The notes under the pieces were generated by a model. The model searched no databases, was not told the origin of the DNA, and saw only the letters and a list, made by a program, of their open reading frames with translations. A DNA stretch of 64,000 bases from positions 186,001 to 250,000 of the forward strand of contig JAWKUK010000010.1 in NCBI GenBank assembly GCA_041398605.1, in the 5' to 3' direction. The translations under genes and the position numbers were made by a program. This DNA is from JAWKUK01 sp041398605 (GTDB lineage Bacteria; Planctomycetota; UBA1135; GCA-002686595). This document shows, piece by piece, positions 24,782 through 34,053 of the stretch (position 1 is the first letter of the stretch; every line of letters begins with the position of its first letter).

Positions 24782-27700
24782 CCGCCCGCCGAGCGCCGGC
24801 GTCTTCACCGGCGGCGCCGGGCGCTGCGGCAGCTTCGCCGGCTGCGTCGCGCAGAGCTTCAGCACCTCTTCGACCGCCCGCTCGAGCTGCGGGTCGCGCC
24901 CGGCCAAGATCGACGCCGCGTCGTTCTCGACGACGATGTCGGGGTCGACGCCGTGGCCCTCGACGGCCCATTGACCTTGGGCGTCGTTGTTGCCGAACTC
25001 GGGCACGTTGCACGAGCCGCCGTCGATCAACGGTCCGTGGCTCGTGATCCCGACGACGCCGCCCCATGAGCGCTTGCCGATCAGCGGGCCGAGCTTCGAC
25101 GTCTTGAACATCCACGGGAAGATGTCGCCGTCCGACGCGGAGTTCTCGTTCAGGAGGCACACCATCGGCCCGGTGAACACCGCGCTCGGGTAGGTGCCGA
25201 CGTACTCCGAGTTGCGCGAGAAGCCCGTGGACAGCAGCGTGCGCCGCAGGCGCTCGAGCACCATCTGCGAGACGTTGCCGCCGCCGTTGTTGCGGTCGTC
25301 GACGATGAGGCCGTCCTTGCGGATCTGGCCGTAGTACCACTTGATGAACTCGCGGATGCCGTCCTCGCCCATGTCAGGGATGTGCACGTACGCGAGGCGC
25401 CCGTTGGACAACTGCGCGACGCGCTCTCTGTTGCGCAGCACGAACGCCAGGTAGTTGAGCTCGCTCTCCGAGGTGATCGGGTTGACCTGCACCTTGCGCG
25501 CGGCCGCCAAGTCCGCGGTCGCGCCGACGGTCAGCTCGACCGGGCGCCCCGCGCGATGGCGCAGCACGCGGTACGGGTCCGTGGCGCCCGTGAGCTCGAC
25601 GCCGTCGACGGCGAGGAGGTACTCGCCCTCCTTCACGTCGACGCCGACCTCGGTGAGCGGCGAGCGGTAGCGCTCCTCTTCGTTCTGGCCCGCGAGGATG
25701 CGCGCGATGCGATACCGACCGGTCGCCGGGTCGAGCGCGAACCGCGCGCCGAGCAGCGCGACGCGCGGGCGCTCCGGGGCGTACCAATCGCCCCCGGTGA
25801 CGTATGCGTGCCCAATGTTGAGCTCGCCGATCATCTCGCTGATGACGTAGTTGAGGTCCGAGCGGTGGCCGACAAACGGCAGCAGCGCCTCGTACTGGGC
25901 GCGCAGGCCGTCCCAGTCGTAGCCGTGCATGTTCTCGACGTAGAAGAAGTCGCGGAAGCGGCGCCACACCTGGCGGAACACCTCGTCCCACTCCTCGCGC
26001 GGGACGCCGTCGACGTAGAGCTCGCCCGTCGAGACCTCCTTCTTCGAGTCCGCCGCGCCCGCCTTGGCGTCGTACAGCGCAAAGCCGCCCTGCGCTGCGA
26101 CGAGCAGCTTCGTGCCCGCCGGGCTCAGCGTGTAGCCGCCGATCCCGTCGACGAGCGCGCTCGCCTTGCGGGACTCGAAGTCGAAGACCATGAGCGCGGT
26201 CTCGCGCTCGCTCTCACGCCCGTAGTAGGGCGCGCCCGAGCGTGTGTAGAAGAGGTGCCCTGCGTTGGCCGTCAAGCCCGAGAGATTGTCCGCCTCGATC
26301 GGGAGGCGCGTGACGCGTTGCGCGAGCCCGTCGAAGTCGATCGAGATCGGCGTCGGCTGCTTCGGCGCCGCGTCGCCGTCTGCCTCCTCGCTCGCGCCCT
26401 GCTTCTGGTCGCTCTGCGCCTTGTCCGCGCTCTCGAGCGCGACCTCGTCGCTCTCCGGCGGCAGCGGGTGCCCGACGTCCTTGCGCAGCGCGAGCGCGTA
26501 GATGCCCGTCGTGCGGTTGACCGCGAAGTTCCACTCGAACCCCGTGAAGAGCTGTGGCGCGAACTCGCGGTCGGAGAGGTAGTAGAGGTACTTGCCCGCG
26601 GGGTCCCACACGGGCTCGTACTCCGCGAAGAGCTCGCCCGTAATGCGATGCGATTGGCCGTCGGCTGTGCCCCAGATGTACAAGGAGCGCAGGCTGTTCT
26701 CGTCGGTCAACGAGAACGCGAGCCACGCGCCGTCGGGGGACCAAGTCGCGTCACCGACGCCGCCGCCGAGGTTGCGCGCGACCTCCGTCACGGCCTTCGA
26801 CGCGAGCGTCAGCACCCGCAGTCGATTGGACTTGTCATGGAACGCGATGTGCTCCCCGGTGGGGGACCAGCTCAGGCCGAACAGCATCTGGTCGCCGCCC
26901 GTGGTCAGCTGCTCCGCCGGGGTCGCCCCGTCCTGCGCGACGAGCCACAGCTCGTCCTCGCCCGTCGCGTCCGAGATGTACGCGATCGAGCGCCCGTCCG
27001 GCGACCACTGCGCTGCGCGGTCGTGCGCGCCGCTGGAGCGTGTCAGGTTGCGCGTCGCGCCCTTCTCGATCGGCGCGGTGAACACGTCGCCGCGCGCGGT
27101 GAACAGCGCGCGCTCGCCCTTCGGGCTCAGGCCGAAGCCGTCGATCTGGTCGGCGGCGGAGACCCGCGACGGGCGGCTCGCGAGCCCGTCATCGGGCACG
27201 AAGATCGACAGCGCGCGGTCGCTCTTCGAGCGTGTGTCGTACACGCGCAGCGCCCCCTCGCTCTCGTAGACGATCTCGCCGTCCTCGCCCTTGGAGGGCC
27301 AGCGCACGTCCCAGGTGCGGCTGTTCGTGAGCTGCGCGACCGCGTCGTTCGCGGGGTCGAACTCGAAGAGGTTCAGCGTGCCAGTGCGGTCCGAGGCGAA
27401 GTACACCTTGTCACCGATCCACATCGGATCGCGCTCGGTGCGCACGTGGTGCGCGACCGGCGTCTGCGTGGACGCCGCGAGGTCGAAGATGAAGAGGTCC
27501 TGCGCCCAGCCGCCCTCGTAGCGCTTCCACGAGCGGAAGTCGCGCGTCAGCGGCGAGTACACCACTTTGGTGCCATCGGGTGAGAGGTCGCCGCCGCCCG
27601 CGACGGGCATCGGCAGCGCCGACGCTGGGCCGCCGACGATCGGGACGGTGTAGAGGCGCGTATCGGTGAGGTCCCAGCCCTCGCGCATCGAGCGAAAGAG

Positions 27701-28174
27701 CACGCGCGACGAGTCCGGCGTCCAGCCGTACACCTGGTTGTCGTAGCCCCAGCGCGGCGGCAGCGGGCCACGCGCGGGATAGAACGTCAGCTGCTCGGGC
27801 ACGCCGCCCGCGAGCGGCACGACGTAGACCTGCTCGTCGCCGTCGTACTGGCCGGTGAACGCGACCCACTTGCCGTCGGGCGAGATCTTCGGGAAGAGCT
27901 CCAGGCCCGGGTGCGCGGTCAGCCGCGTCGCGGCGCCGCCGCTCGATGACGCGCGCCACAGGTCGCCCGCGTAGGAGAACACGACATGCTCGCCGTGGAT
28001 GTCAGGGAAGCGCAGGAGCTTGGTCGCTGGGCCGGCGGCAGTCGCCGTCGCTCGCGCTTGGAGCGGTGTCGGCGCCGGAGCGGGCCGCGCGGCGGCGGCG
28101 CTTGCGAGCAGACCGGTCGCGAGCATGCGCGTCGCGAGGCCCGCGACGAAGGCGTTGGGGCGAGGAGAGTCCAT
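24779..28174 (-). CDS. Tricorn-like S41 peptidase, secreted
   Basis: A 1131-residue exported tricorn protease homologue. After a signal region (to about residue 40) come WD40/PD40-type propeller repeats (LSPDGTKVVYSP, WSPDGRSIAYISD, WSPTGEHIAFHD), then a tricorn C1 domain, a PDZ-like domain (EGEYLLAVDGVELTG) and the catalytic C2 domain. Catalytic elements are visible: His in NIGHAYVTGGD, nucleophile Ser in ENSASDGDIF, and Glu in VEGHGVDPDI. Tricorn proteins degrade oligopeptides; the signal peptide suggests periplasmic peptide use. ATG 28174 is chosen over a TTG/GTG-type upstream start. Confidence 0.9.
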   Translation of the reverse strand: MDSPRPNAFVAGLATRMLATGLLASAAAARPAPAPTPLQARATATAAGPATKLLRFPDIHGEHVVFSYAGDLWRASSSGGAATRLTAHPGLELFPKISPDGKWVAFTGQYDGDEQVYVVPLAGGVPEQLTFYPARGPLPPRWGYDNQVYGWTPDSSRVLFRSMREGWDLTDTRLYTVPIVGGPASALPMPVAGGGDLSPDGTKVVYSPLTRDFRSWKRYEGGWAQDLFIFDLAASTQTPVAHHVRTERDPMWIGDKVYFASDRTGTLNLFEFDPANDAVAQLTNSRTWDVRWPSKGEDGEIVYESEGALRVYDTRSKSDRALSIFVPDDGLASRPSRVSAADQIDGFGLSPKGERALFTARGDVFTAPIEKGATRNLTRSSGAHDRAAQWSPDGRSIAYISDATGEDELWLVAQDGATPAEQLTTGGDQMLFGLSWSPTGEHIAFHDKSNRLRVLTLASKAVTEVARNLGGGVGDATWSPDGAWLAFSLTDENSLRSLYIWGTADGQSHRITGELFAEYEPVWDPAGKYLYYLSDREFAPQLFTGFEWNFAVNRTTGIYALALRKDVGHPLPPESDEVALESADKAQSDQKQGASEEADGDAAPKQPTPISIDFDGLAQRVTRLPIEADNLSGLTANAGHLFYTRSGAPYYGRESERETALMVFDFESRKASALVDGIGGYTLSPAGTKLLVAAQGGFALYDAKAGAADSKKEVSTGELYVDGVPREEWDEVFRQVWRRFRDFFYVENMHGYDWDGLRAQYEALLPFVGHRSDLNYVISEMIGELNIGHAYVTGGDWYAPERPRVALLGARFALDPATGRYRIARILAGQNEEERYRSPLTEVGVDVKEGEYLLAVDGVELTGATDPYRVLRHRAGRPVELTVGATADLAAARKVQVNPITSESELNYLAFVLRNRERVAQLSNGRLAYVHIPDMGEDGIREFIKWYYGQIRKDGLIVDDRNNGGGNVSQMVLERLRRTLLSTGFSRNSEYVGTYPSAVFTGPMVCLLNENSASDGDIFPWMFKTSKLGPLIGKRSWGGVVGITSHGPLIDGGSCNVPEFGNNDAQGQWAVEGHGVDPDIVVENDAASILAGRDPQLERAVEEVLKLCATQPAKLPQRPAPPVKTPALGGR

Positions 28175-28262
28175 GGCGGAGAGCCTCCACCCGGACCCGC
28201 CATCGGTCAACCTGCGTCAGGTGAGGGTCCTGCAAGTCCCGTGTTCCCCGGCTTGAGTCGCG

Positions 28263-28754
28263 TCAATCCGCCGCAAGTCGCCCACGCAGGTCGTCCGGCA
28301 GGAGGCGCGGGCGTCCCGATGCGAGCTCAATGCAGGCGAGCTCGACCTCGGCGTCGACGAGCGCGAGCCCGTCGCTGCGGACCACGGTGTAGGCGAACGT
28401 CGCCGATGCGCCGCGCATGCGCGCGAGGTGGACCGTGACGTCGAGCTCGTCCTCGTAGCGCGCGGGCGCTCGGTAGCGCAGGTCCGCGCGCCGGACGGGC
28501 AACCCGATGCCGCGCGCCTCGATGGCGGAATAGGGCAACCCGAGCGCGCGCAGCCACGCCGTGCGCGCGTCCTCGAGGTAGTGCAAGTAGGCCGCGTGGT
28601 GCACGACGCCCATCTGGTCCGTCTCGCCGTATCGCACGCGCACGCGCAGCGTGAAGGCGGGGGCCGGTCGAGCGCCCGTGTCGGGCTGGGCGGCCCGCTC
28701 AGGGTGAGGGGCGGGCTCGCCGCCCTTGGTGTCGTCGCTGGTGTTCAAGGCCAA
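28263..28754 (-). CDS. 4HBT hotdog acyl-CoA thioesterase (YbgC/FadM-like)
   Basis: A thioesterase of about 163 residues. The hotdog domain begins at VRYGETDQMGVVHHAAYLHYLEDART (from about residue 41), where the Asp of ETDQMG is the family catalytic residue, and continues through YRAPARYEDELDVTV. It probably hydrolyses acyl-CoA or acyl-ACP in the cytoplasm. No ATG precedes the domain; TTG at 28754 or 28748 is the likely start. The first 40 residues are low-complexity, so the start is uncertain. It lies 88 bp upstream of the tricorn-like gene. Confidence 0.82.
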   Translation of the reverse strand: MALNTSDDTKGGEPAPHPERAAQPDTGARPAPAFTLRVRVRYGETDQMGVVHHAAYLHYLEDARTAWLRALGLPYSAIEARGIGLPVRRADLRYRAPARYEDELDVTVHLARMRGASATFAYTVVRSDGLALVDAEVELACIELASGRPRLLPDDLRGRLAAD

Positions 28755-28827
28755 CGATGCTACCGGGGCGGCGCGCCAGGGTCACATGCGCTTCGACCCA
28801 GCCGATGGCGCGGCTGAGCTCGGCGGC

Positions 28828-29610
28828 TCAGCAGGTCCCGGCGCTCGCCAGGGGCTGGAAGAGCGAGAACAGCGCGCCGGTCGGGTCCGTGAGCATCGAG
28901 AAGCGCCCGACCTCGGGGATCGGTTGGCACTCCATCATCGCCTGGGCGCCGAGGGCCTTGGCCTGCGCGGTGGACGCATCCAGGTCCTCGACGAGGAAGT
29001 ACGAGACCCAGCATGAAGGCGCGCCAGGCATCGGGTGCTGCATCATGCCTGCAGCCTGCTTGTCACCCGCCATCTGCACGTAGTACTTGCCGGCGGGCCC
29101 CATGTCCTTCGTCTGCGGAGTCCAGCCGCTGAGCCTGGTATAGAAGGCCTGCGCCTTCTCAACGTCCGTGCTGTACGTCTCGTTCCAGCAGACGCGGCCC
29201 GGGACCATCAGGTCAGGGTCGGCGCCCAGGGACTGTGGGTTGCCCTTGTAGAGCGAGAACATGCCGCCGGTCGGATCTCCGACGACCGAGAACCGCCCCG
29301 TCATCGGGATGTCCGTCGGCGGCACGCAGACCGAGCCGCCGAGCGCGGTCGTCCGCTGCGCCGCGGCGTCGACGTCGTCGACGCTGAGGTAGGGCATCCA
29401 ATGTGCCATTGGGATGCCCTGCTCCTCGACGATGCCGCCGATCGGGCCGGGGCCGCAAAGGATCATGCGGTAGGTGAAGCCCTGCATGGGCACCTCCTGG
29501 ATCTGCCAGCCGAAGAGCGCGCAGTAGAAGGCCTGGGCGCCCGCGGCGTCCTTGGTCATGAGGTCGAACCAGACGAAGCGTCCGGGCCAGTTGGACTGTG
29601 TCTCGGTCAT
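28828..29610 (-). CDS. Two-domain VOC/glyoxalase-superfamily protein
   Basis: A 260-residue protein made of two VOC repeats. Repeat 1 runs from FVWFDLMTKDAAGAQAFYCALFGW to SVVGDPTGGMFSLYKG. Repeat 2 runs from VCWNETYSTDVEKAQAFYTRLSGW to SMLTDPTGALFSLFQP. This matches the 27-kDa-antigen-type double glyoxalase proteins, which often lack known activity. ATG at 29610 starts shortly before repeat 1. It is the first gene of a minus-strand group with the thioesterase and tricorn-like genes. Confidence 0.87.
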   Translation of the reverse strand: MTETQSNWPGRFVWFDLMTKDAAGAQAFYCALFGWQIQEVPMQGFTYRMILCGPGPIGGIVEEQGIPMAHWMPYLSVDDVDAAAQRTTALGGSVCVPPTDIPMTGRFSVVGDPTGGMFSLYKGNPQSLGADPDLMVPGRVCWNETYSTDVEKAQAFYTRLSGWTPQTKDMGPAGKYYVQMAGDKQAAGMMQHPMPGAPSCWVSYFLVEDLDASTAQAKALGAQAMMECQPIPEVGRFSMLTDPTGALFSLFQPLASAGTC

Positions 29611-29953
29611 GTGCTGTGGTTGAGGGGGGGCGTGGGGCGCGCAGAGGTGCAGTCGCACGCGCCGGGCTGGGAGACGGGGAAACGGGGAGACGGGGAGACG
29701 GGGAGACGGGGGGGCGCGACGATCGAGCCCACCCGCTCGCTGGCCAGGACGGAGCGCGCGGTCCGTTGACGCTGGCCCAGCGGTCGGCCCGCGACCGGCG
29801 GTCGGATCCAATCCCCGGACGAGAATCTACTGCGACCTGCGGCGGTCGCAACCTTCGCTCGGGAAGCACAGGCCCGGCCTCCCCGTCCCCGCCGGGTGGT
29901 CGCGCTCGGTTGCCCATCCTGTTAGAACTCTCCGTTCGCATCCGCGTCCAACG
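29611..29953. other. Divergent intergenic region with 8-bp repeats
   Basis: A 343-bp gap between divergent genes (VOC protein and the PGxGH membrane protein). It contains five 8-bp units GAGACGGG (29671-29710, the second reading GAAACGGG), ending in a G-run. The rest shows no gene. Both promoters must be here, but no clear -35/-10 pair stands out. Confidence 0.6.
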
Positions 29954-30805
29954 ATGAAGCCGCACGAACAACAACGGACTGGCGATCCGACTGTCGCCAC
30001 CCTGCTCTCCTGGCTCGTGCCGGGTGCCGGGCACCTCTACGTGGGTCAGGTCCACCTCGCGCTCATCGGCTTCGTCGTCATCGAGGCGCTGTATCTCGCT
30101 GGCGTGTTGCTGTCGCACGGCATGTTCCTCGAGTACCTGCCGCCCGAGATGCGCGGCCGCTTCGCGGCGGCCCTCACCCCCGAGGCCGGCAACCTCGGCG
30201 CGCTCTTGTTGCACGTGCGGCAGTACGGCTTCGGCGGCGACGAGCCACGTCCTTGGCCGGCGTGGATGGACCTCGGGACGGCGTTGACGGCGACGAGCGG
30301 CATCCTGAGCATCCTGTTCGCGAGCCATGCCAACCTGCTGGCGCGGCTGCCGCAGGGGGGCACCCAGCACCCCGACGCGCGGGCACAGCGCGACCCTGCC
30401 CTGTGCGCGGCTCTCACGTGGGTGCTGCCCGGGCTCGGTCACATCATGCAAGGACGCAAGGCGCGCGGGGTCGTCGCGCTCGTCCTGTTGGTCGGCCTGT
30501 TCGGGCTCGCGACGATGCTCGCGCATGGCGCGAACCTCGACCGCGAGCGGCACTTCTATTACTGGGCCGGACAGTTCTTGCTTGGGCCGGTCGCCCTGGT
30601 CACGGAGTTCGCCCACGGCCACCCGCGCCTCGAGTCGATCCCGCAATACAAGGACGCAGGCATCGTGATCGGCTCGATCGCGGGGATGCTCAACGTGCTG
30701 CTTATGCTCGATGTCTACGGCTACGGCGAGGACCGCGCGCTCGGACGCGAGCGCGCCGCCGACCCGGTGTCCGATCAACCGGTGCAGGAGGCGCCCAGCG
30801 TTTGA
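29954..30805 (+). CDS. Multi-pass membrane protein with two PGxGH motifs (DUF6677-like)
   Basis: A 283-residue inner-membrane protein with about six hydrophobic segments. Two similar halves each open with a proline-glycine motif near a membrane segment: SWLVPGAGHLYVGQ (about 19-32) and TWVLPGLGHIMQGRKARG (about 156-173), resembling TM2-type repeats. Planctomycete proteins of this pattern have been called DUF6677 (from memory, not checked). ATG 29954 begins a hydrophilic leader. A 66-residue membrane protein follows after 4 bp, suggesting a pair. Function unknown. Confidence 0.75.
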   Translation: MKPHEQQRTGDPTVATLLSWLVPGAGHLYVGQVHLALIGFVVIEALYLAGVLLSHGMFLEYLPPEMRGRFAAALTPEAGNLGALLLHVRQYGFGGDEPRPWPAWMDLGTALTATSGILSILFASHANLLARLPQGGTQHPDARAQRDPALCAALTWVLPGLGHIMQGRKARGVVALVLLVGLFGLATMLAHGANLDRERHFYYWAGQFLLGPVALVTEFAHGHPRLESIPQYKDAGIVIGSIAGMLNVLLMLDVYGYGEDRALGRERAADPVSDQPVQEAPSV

Positions 30806-30809
30806 TCCC

Positions 30810-31010
30810 ATGGACGACCTCAGCACACACGTCCTCCTGTTTCTCGTGGTCTCCGCGGTCATCGTTGCGATCAGCAGCATGTTCTCCGAGCCCGAAGACG
30901 GCCCGGCGCTGAAGATGTATCCCCGGCGGCTCCTGAAGTTTGTCGTCGGCTCGGGGCTCGTGCTCGCGGTGATGCTCGTTTGCGAGCACACGTTTGCGTC
31001 GATCCATTGA
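30810..31010 (+). CDS. Small two-helix membrane protein
   Basis: A 66-residue protein with two predicted membrane helices (HVLLFLVVSAVIVAISSMF and LLKFVVGSGLVLAVMLVC) separated by a short charged loop with PEDGPALKMYPRR. ATG at 30810 lies 4 bp after the stop of the PGxGH membrane protein, so the two are probably co-translated and may form a complex. No family recognised. Confidence 0.7.
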   Translation: MDDLSTHVLLFLVVSAVIVAISSMFSEPEDGPALKMYPRRLLKFVVGSGLVLAVMLVCEHTFASIH

Positions 31011-31106
31011 TCGGGCCCCGGGGCATTGGGCTCGGGGCATCGGGCGCGAGGTTCGCGTCCTGGCCCGGGCTCGCTCCTATCCACGCACCCGCCCTGTGAG
31101 GCTCGC

Positions 31107-31508
31107 ATGAACCCTGGTTTGCAGCTCGTGACGGAACTCTACGCCGCGTTTGGCGCCGGCGATGTCCCGCGCTTCCTCAGTCACTTGCACCCCGAGGTGG
31201 TGTGGAACGAGGCCGAGGGGTACCCGTACTCGGACGGCAATCCGTATGTCGGCGCGGACGCGATCGTCGCGGGCGTCTTCATGCGCCTCATGGCTGAGTG
31301 GCAGGACTTCCGCGTCGAGGTCGGCGAGATCGTCGGCGGCCCCGAGGTCGTCACCATGTTCGGCCGCTACAAGGCCACGCACGCGGTGTCGGGCAAGGCC
31401 CTCAATGTGCAGGCCGCGCACACCTGGTGGGTCCGCGATGGCAAGGTCGTGCGCTTCCAGCAGATGGTCGATACGCTCGCCTCCGCGGCGGCCGCCAGCC
31501 CAGACTGA
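31107..31508 (+). CDS. SnoaL-like/NTF2-fold protein
   Basis: A 133-residue cone-shaped NTF2-fold protein: LVTELYAAFGAGDVPRFLSHLHPEVVWNEAEG is the usual opening, followed by VGADAIVAGVFMRLM and a C-terminal sheet WWVRDGKVVRFQQMVDT. Such proteins range from isomerases to ligand binders; the active site is not defined here. ATG 31107 is the natural start. It stands alone between a small membrane protein and the Pmp-like gene. Confidence 0.82.
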   Translation: MNPGLQLVTELYAAFGAGDVPRFLSHLHPEVVWNEAEGYPYSDGNPYVGADAIVAGVFMRLMAEWQDFRVEVGEIVGGPEVVTMFGRYKATHAVSGKALNVQAAHTWWVRDGKVVRFQQMVDTLASAAAASPD

Positions 31509-31658
31509 CGGGGCGGGCAGGACTGCGCCCGCATGTCCGCTTGCCCGCTTGCCCGCTTGTAGGGTCGTAGGGGGCTGCCCAAGCCCCATTCCCGGGGGCT
31601 GAGTGACCATTTGGAGGCATTCGGCGCCACAGAATGCCCAGCACTGGTTGAATGGGGC

Positions 31659-33014
31659 ATGACCTTCACTTCAGCAGTTCGGCGCGGGCTGGCCACGTTC
31701 TTGTTCGCCCAATGCGTTGCCTCGGTCAGCGCTCAGACGATCTACCGCGTCTCGGCCGCCGCGCCCGTCGGTGGCGACGGGCAGACGTGGGGGACGGCGT
31801 TCCAGAGCTTGGACGACGCGCTCGCGCTCGCGAGCGCGGGCGACCGGGTTTGGGTCGCGGCCGGTCTCTACCGCCCCTCCGTCGAGCGCTTGCCCGGTGA
31901 CCCGCGCAGCCGCTCGTTCACCCCGCGCCAAGGCGTGTACCTCTTTGGCGGCTTCGCGGGCACCGAGCTGAACTTGGTCGACCGCGCTGGCCTGTTCCGA
32001 TCGACCGTGCTCGACGGGGACCTCGGTGTCCCGGGTGTGGTGTCGGACAACGCAACCAACGTTGTGCGGCTCGAGGGCAATGGCGCACGACACTGGGTCG
32101 ATGGCTTCACGATCACTGGCGGCAATGCTGACCAGACGGGGCTCGCGCGAGGCGGCGGCGCCATCGCGGCCCAGCTCGGCGAGAAGTTCATCCGCAACTG
32201 CAGCTTCTTCGGCAACCGCGGCCGCGTGGGCGGCGCGCTGCTGTCGCAGATCAGCATCATGCACGTCGAGACCTGCACGTTCGTGGACAACAGCGCGACG
32301 GAGTCGGGCGGCGCGCTCTACGCGACGAGCTCGTTCACGGTGACGGACAGCCTCTTCGCGCGGAACGTGAGCGCCGGCCGCGGTGGCGCCGTGTACGCGA
32401 ACCAGGGCGGCTTGGACACAGAGAACATCCCGATCACGCGCTTCCAGAACTGTGTCTTCCACGACAACATCGCGAACAATGGCGGCGCTGCGTTTGTCGG
32501 TGACCCCAACGGCGTTGTCTCAGCGGGCAAGGTGGTCTGGAGCGGCTGCACGTTCTACGCGAACCTGGCGCTGACAGGCGGGGCCGCGATCGCGACGAAC
32601 GCGACCTTCTCGAACGCGACCGACGTCCGGCTCTTCAATTCGATCGTGTGGGGGAACCTCTCGCGAGCGGGGACCATGCTGGGCGGGGACGCGTCGCACT
32701 ACAACGACGTCCGTCACAGCGTCATCGAGGGTGGGTGGCCGGGGTCCGGGAACCTCAACAGCGATCCGCGCTTCGTCAACGTGACGGCGCGCAACCTCCG
32801 GCTTGCCGCGGGGTCGCCAGCGATCGATTCAGGTGACAACGGGCTCGTCCTGCGCGACCGCAACGACCTCGATGACGACGGCGACTTCAACGAGCGCGCG
32901 CCGTTCGACATCACCGGCGCAGCGCGCAACATGGACGACCCGCAGGCGGCGGACACTGGCGTCGGCAACGCCCCGATCACGGACATGGGCGCGTACGAGC
33001 GCCGCGGGCTGTAG
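31659..33014 (+). CDS. Secreted Pmp-like right-handed beta-helix protein
   Basis: A 451-residue exported protein with a signal peptide (VRRGLATFLFAQCVASVSAQ). The body is a parallel beta-helix with polymorphic-membrane-protein-type repeats: GGALLSQ, GGALYATS, GGAVYANQ, GGAAFVGD and GGAAIATN, each near an F-x-x-N-like turn (FVDNSA, FARNVS, FHDNIA). No autotransporter barrel or sorting tail follows, so it is free or loosely surface-bound. ATG 31659 precedes the signal peptide; the upstream extension in frame is not signal-like. It ends 10 bp from the convergent dprA. Confidence 0.82.
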   Translation: MTFTSAVRRGLATFLFAQCVASVSAQTIYRVSAAAPVGGDGQTWGTAFQSLDDALALASAGDRVWVAAGLYRPSVERLPGDPRSRSFTPRQGVYLFGGFAGTELNLVDRAGLFRSTVLDGDLGVPGVVSDNATNVVRLEGNGARHWVDGFTITGGNADQTGLARGGGAIAAQLGEKFIRNCSFFGNRGRVGGALLSQISIMHVETCTFVDNSATESGGALYATSSFTVTDSLFARNVSAGRGGAVYANQGGLDTENIPITRFQNCVFHDNIANNGGAAFVGDPNGVVSAGKVVWSGCTFYANLALTGGAAIATNATFSNATDVRLFNSIVWGNLSRAGTMLGGDASHYNDVRHSVIEGGWPGSGNLNSDPRFVNVTARNLRLAAGSPAIDSGDNGLVLRDRNDLDDDGDFNERAPFDITGAARNMDDPQAADTGVGNAPITDMGAYERRGL

Positions 33015-33024
33015 CTCGCCGCGC

Positions 33025-33972
33025 TCAGCGGCGGCGTGAGTAGAGGCCGCCCGGAGCTCGGTGGACGTGGCCGTCCAGCTCGAGATCGACCAGCGCTGCC
33101 AACACCGGGCCGACCTCGGAACCGGCCCGCGCCGCGAGCTCGCCCGCGGTTTGGGTCTCGCCTTCGAGCGCCAGGTAGAGCGCGCGCCCCAGCGTGCCGT
33201 CCGGCGGCATCGGAGCCGCCTGCGCGTCGTGTCCCTCGCTCGCGCGGCGCGTGAGCGACGCGCCGAAGAGGTCGTCCAGGAGCTGCTCTGGGGAGCCGAC
33301 GGGCGTCGCGCCGTCGCGGATCAGCGCGAGCGCGCCGTGGGACATCGGGTGGTCGACGCGGCCCGGCAAAGCGAACACGGGGAGGCCCAAGTCCACCGCA
33401 AAACGCGCCGTGATGAGCGAGCCCGAGCGCTCGGCCGCTTCGATCACGAGCACCGCCGCCGAGAGCGCTCCGATGATCCGGTTGCGCAAGGGGAAGTGGT
33501 GCCTGCGCGGCCGCACGCCGAGCTGGAACTCCGACACCACCAGGCCTCGCGCCAGCACCGCGTCGGTCGTCGGCCCCGTTGGCCACGGTACGTCCACCCC
33601 CGAGCCGAGGACCGCGATCGTGGCACCGTTCGCATCGAGCGTCGCGGCGTGCGCGGCCGAGTCCACCCCGCGCGCGAGGCCGCTGACGACGGCGAGGCCC
33701 GCGCGCGCGAAGGCCGCCGCGAAGCGGCGCGCTTGCGCTTCGCCGTAGGGCGTTGGGGCGCGCGTGCCGACGATCGCGATCCGTGGCCAGGCCGACAGCA
33801 GTCTGCGCTCGCCCCGGAGCCAGAGGGCTGAGGGCGGGTCTTCTACGTGCTCCAGGGCCTCGGGCCAGTCCGGGTCGCACGGCGTGATCCGAGTCGGCGC
33901 CTCTGCGAGTGACCTCGCGGGATCCCGGCCGTCCGCGTCGCAGGCGCTGATCGCGTCCGCCGTCGAGTCCAT
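33025..33972 (-). CDS. dprA: DNA processing protein DprA
   Basis: A 315-residue DprA, which loads RecA onto incoming single-stranded DNA in transformation. The Rossmann-like core shows IAIVGTRAPTPYGEAQARRFA, VSGLARGVDSAAHAATL, ATIAVLGSGVDVPWP, VVSEFQLG, FPLRNRIIGALS and FALPGRVDHPMSHG. A C-terminal winged helix ends the protein (TAGELAARAG, LDGHVHRAPGGLY). The usual conserved GTN near the end of the core reads HGA. Start: ATG 33972, though GTG 33999 in frame is also possible. Confidence 0.92.
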   Translation of the reverse strand: MDSTADAISACDADGRDPARSLAEAPTRITPCDPDWPEALEHVEDPPSALWLRGERRLLSAWPRIAIVGTRAPTPYGEAQARRFAAAFARAGLAVVSGLARGVDSAAHAATLDANGATIAVLGSGVDVPWPTGPTTDAVLARGLVVSEFQLGVRPRRHHFPLRNRIIGALSAAVLVIEAAERSGSLITARFAVDLGLPVFALPGRVDHPMSHGALALIRDGATPVGSPEQLLDDLFGASLTRRASEGHDAQAAPMPPDGTLGRALYLALEGETQTAGELAARAGSEVGPVLAALVDLELDGHVHRAPGGLYSRRR

Positions 33973-34053
33973 CGGGTCGAGTGGTGCATTCACGAGCACT
34001 CGACCGCTCGCGTGGCGCGCGGGTTGCAGGCCGCGCGTCCAAAAGGTCGCGTG

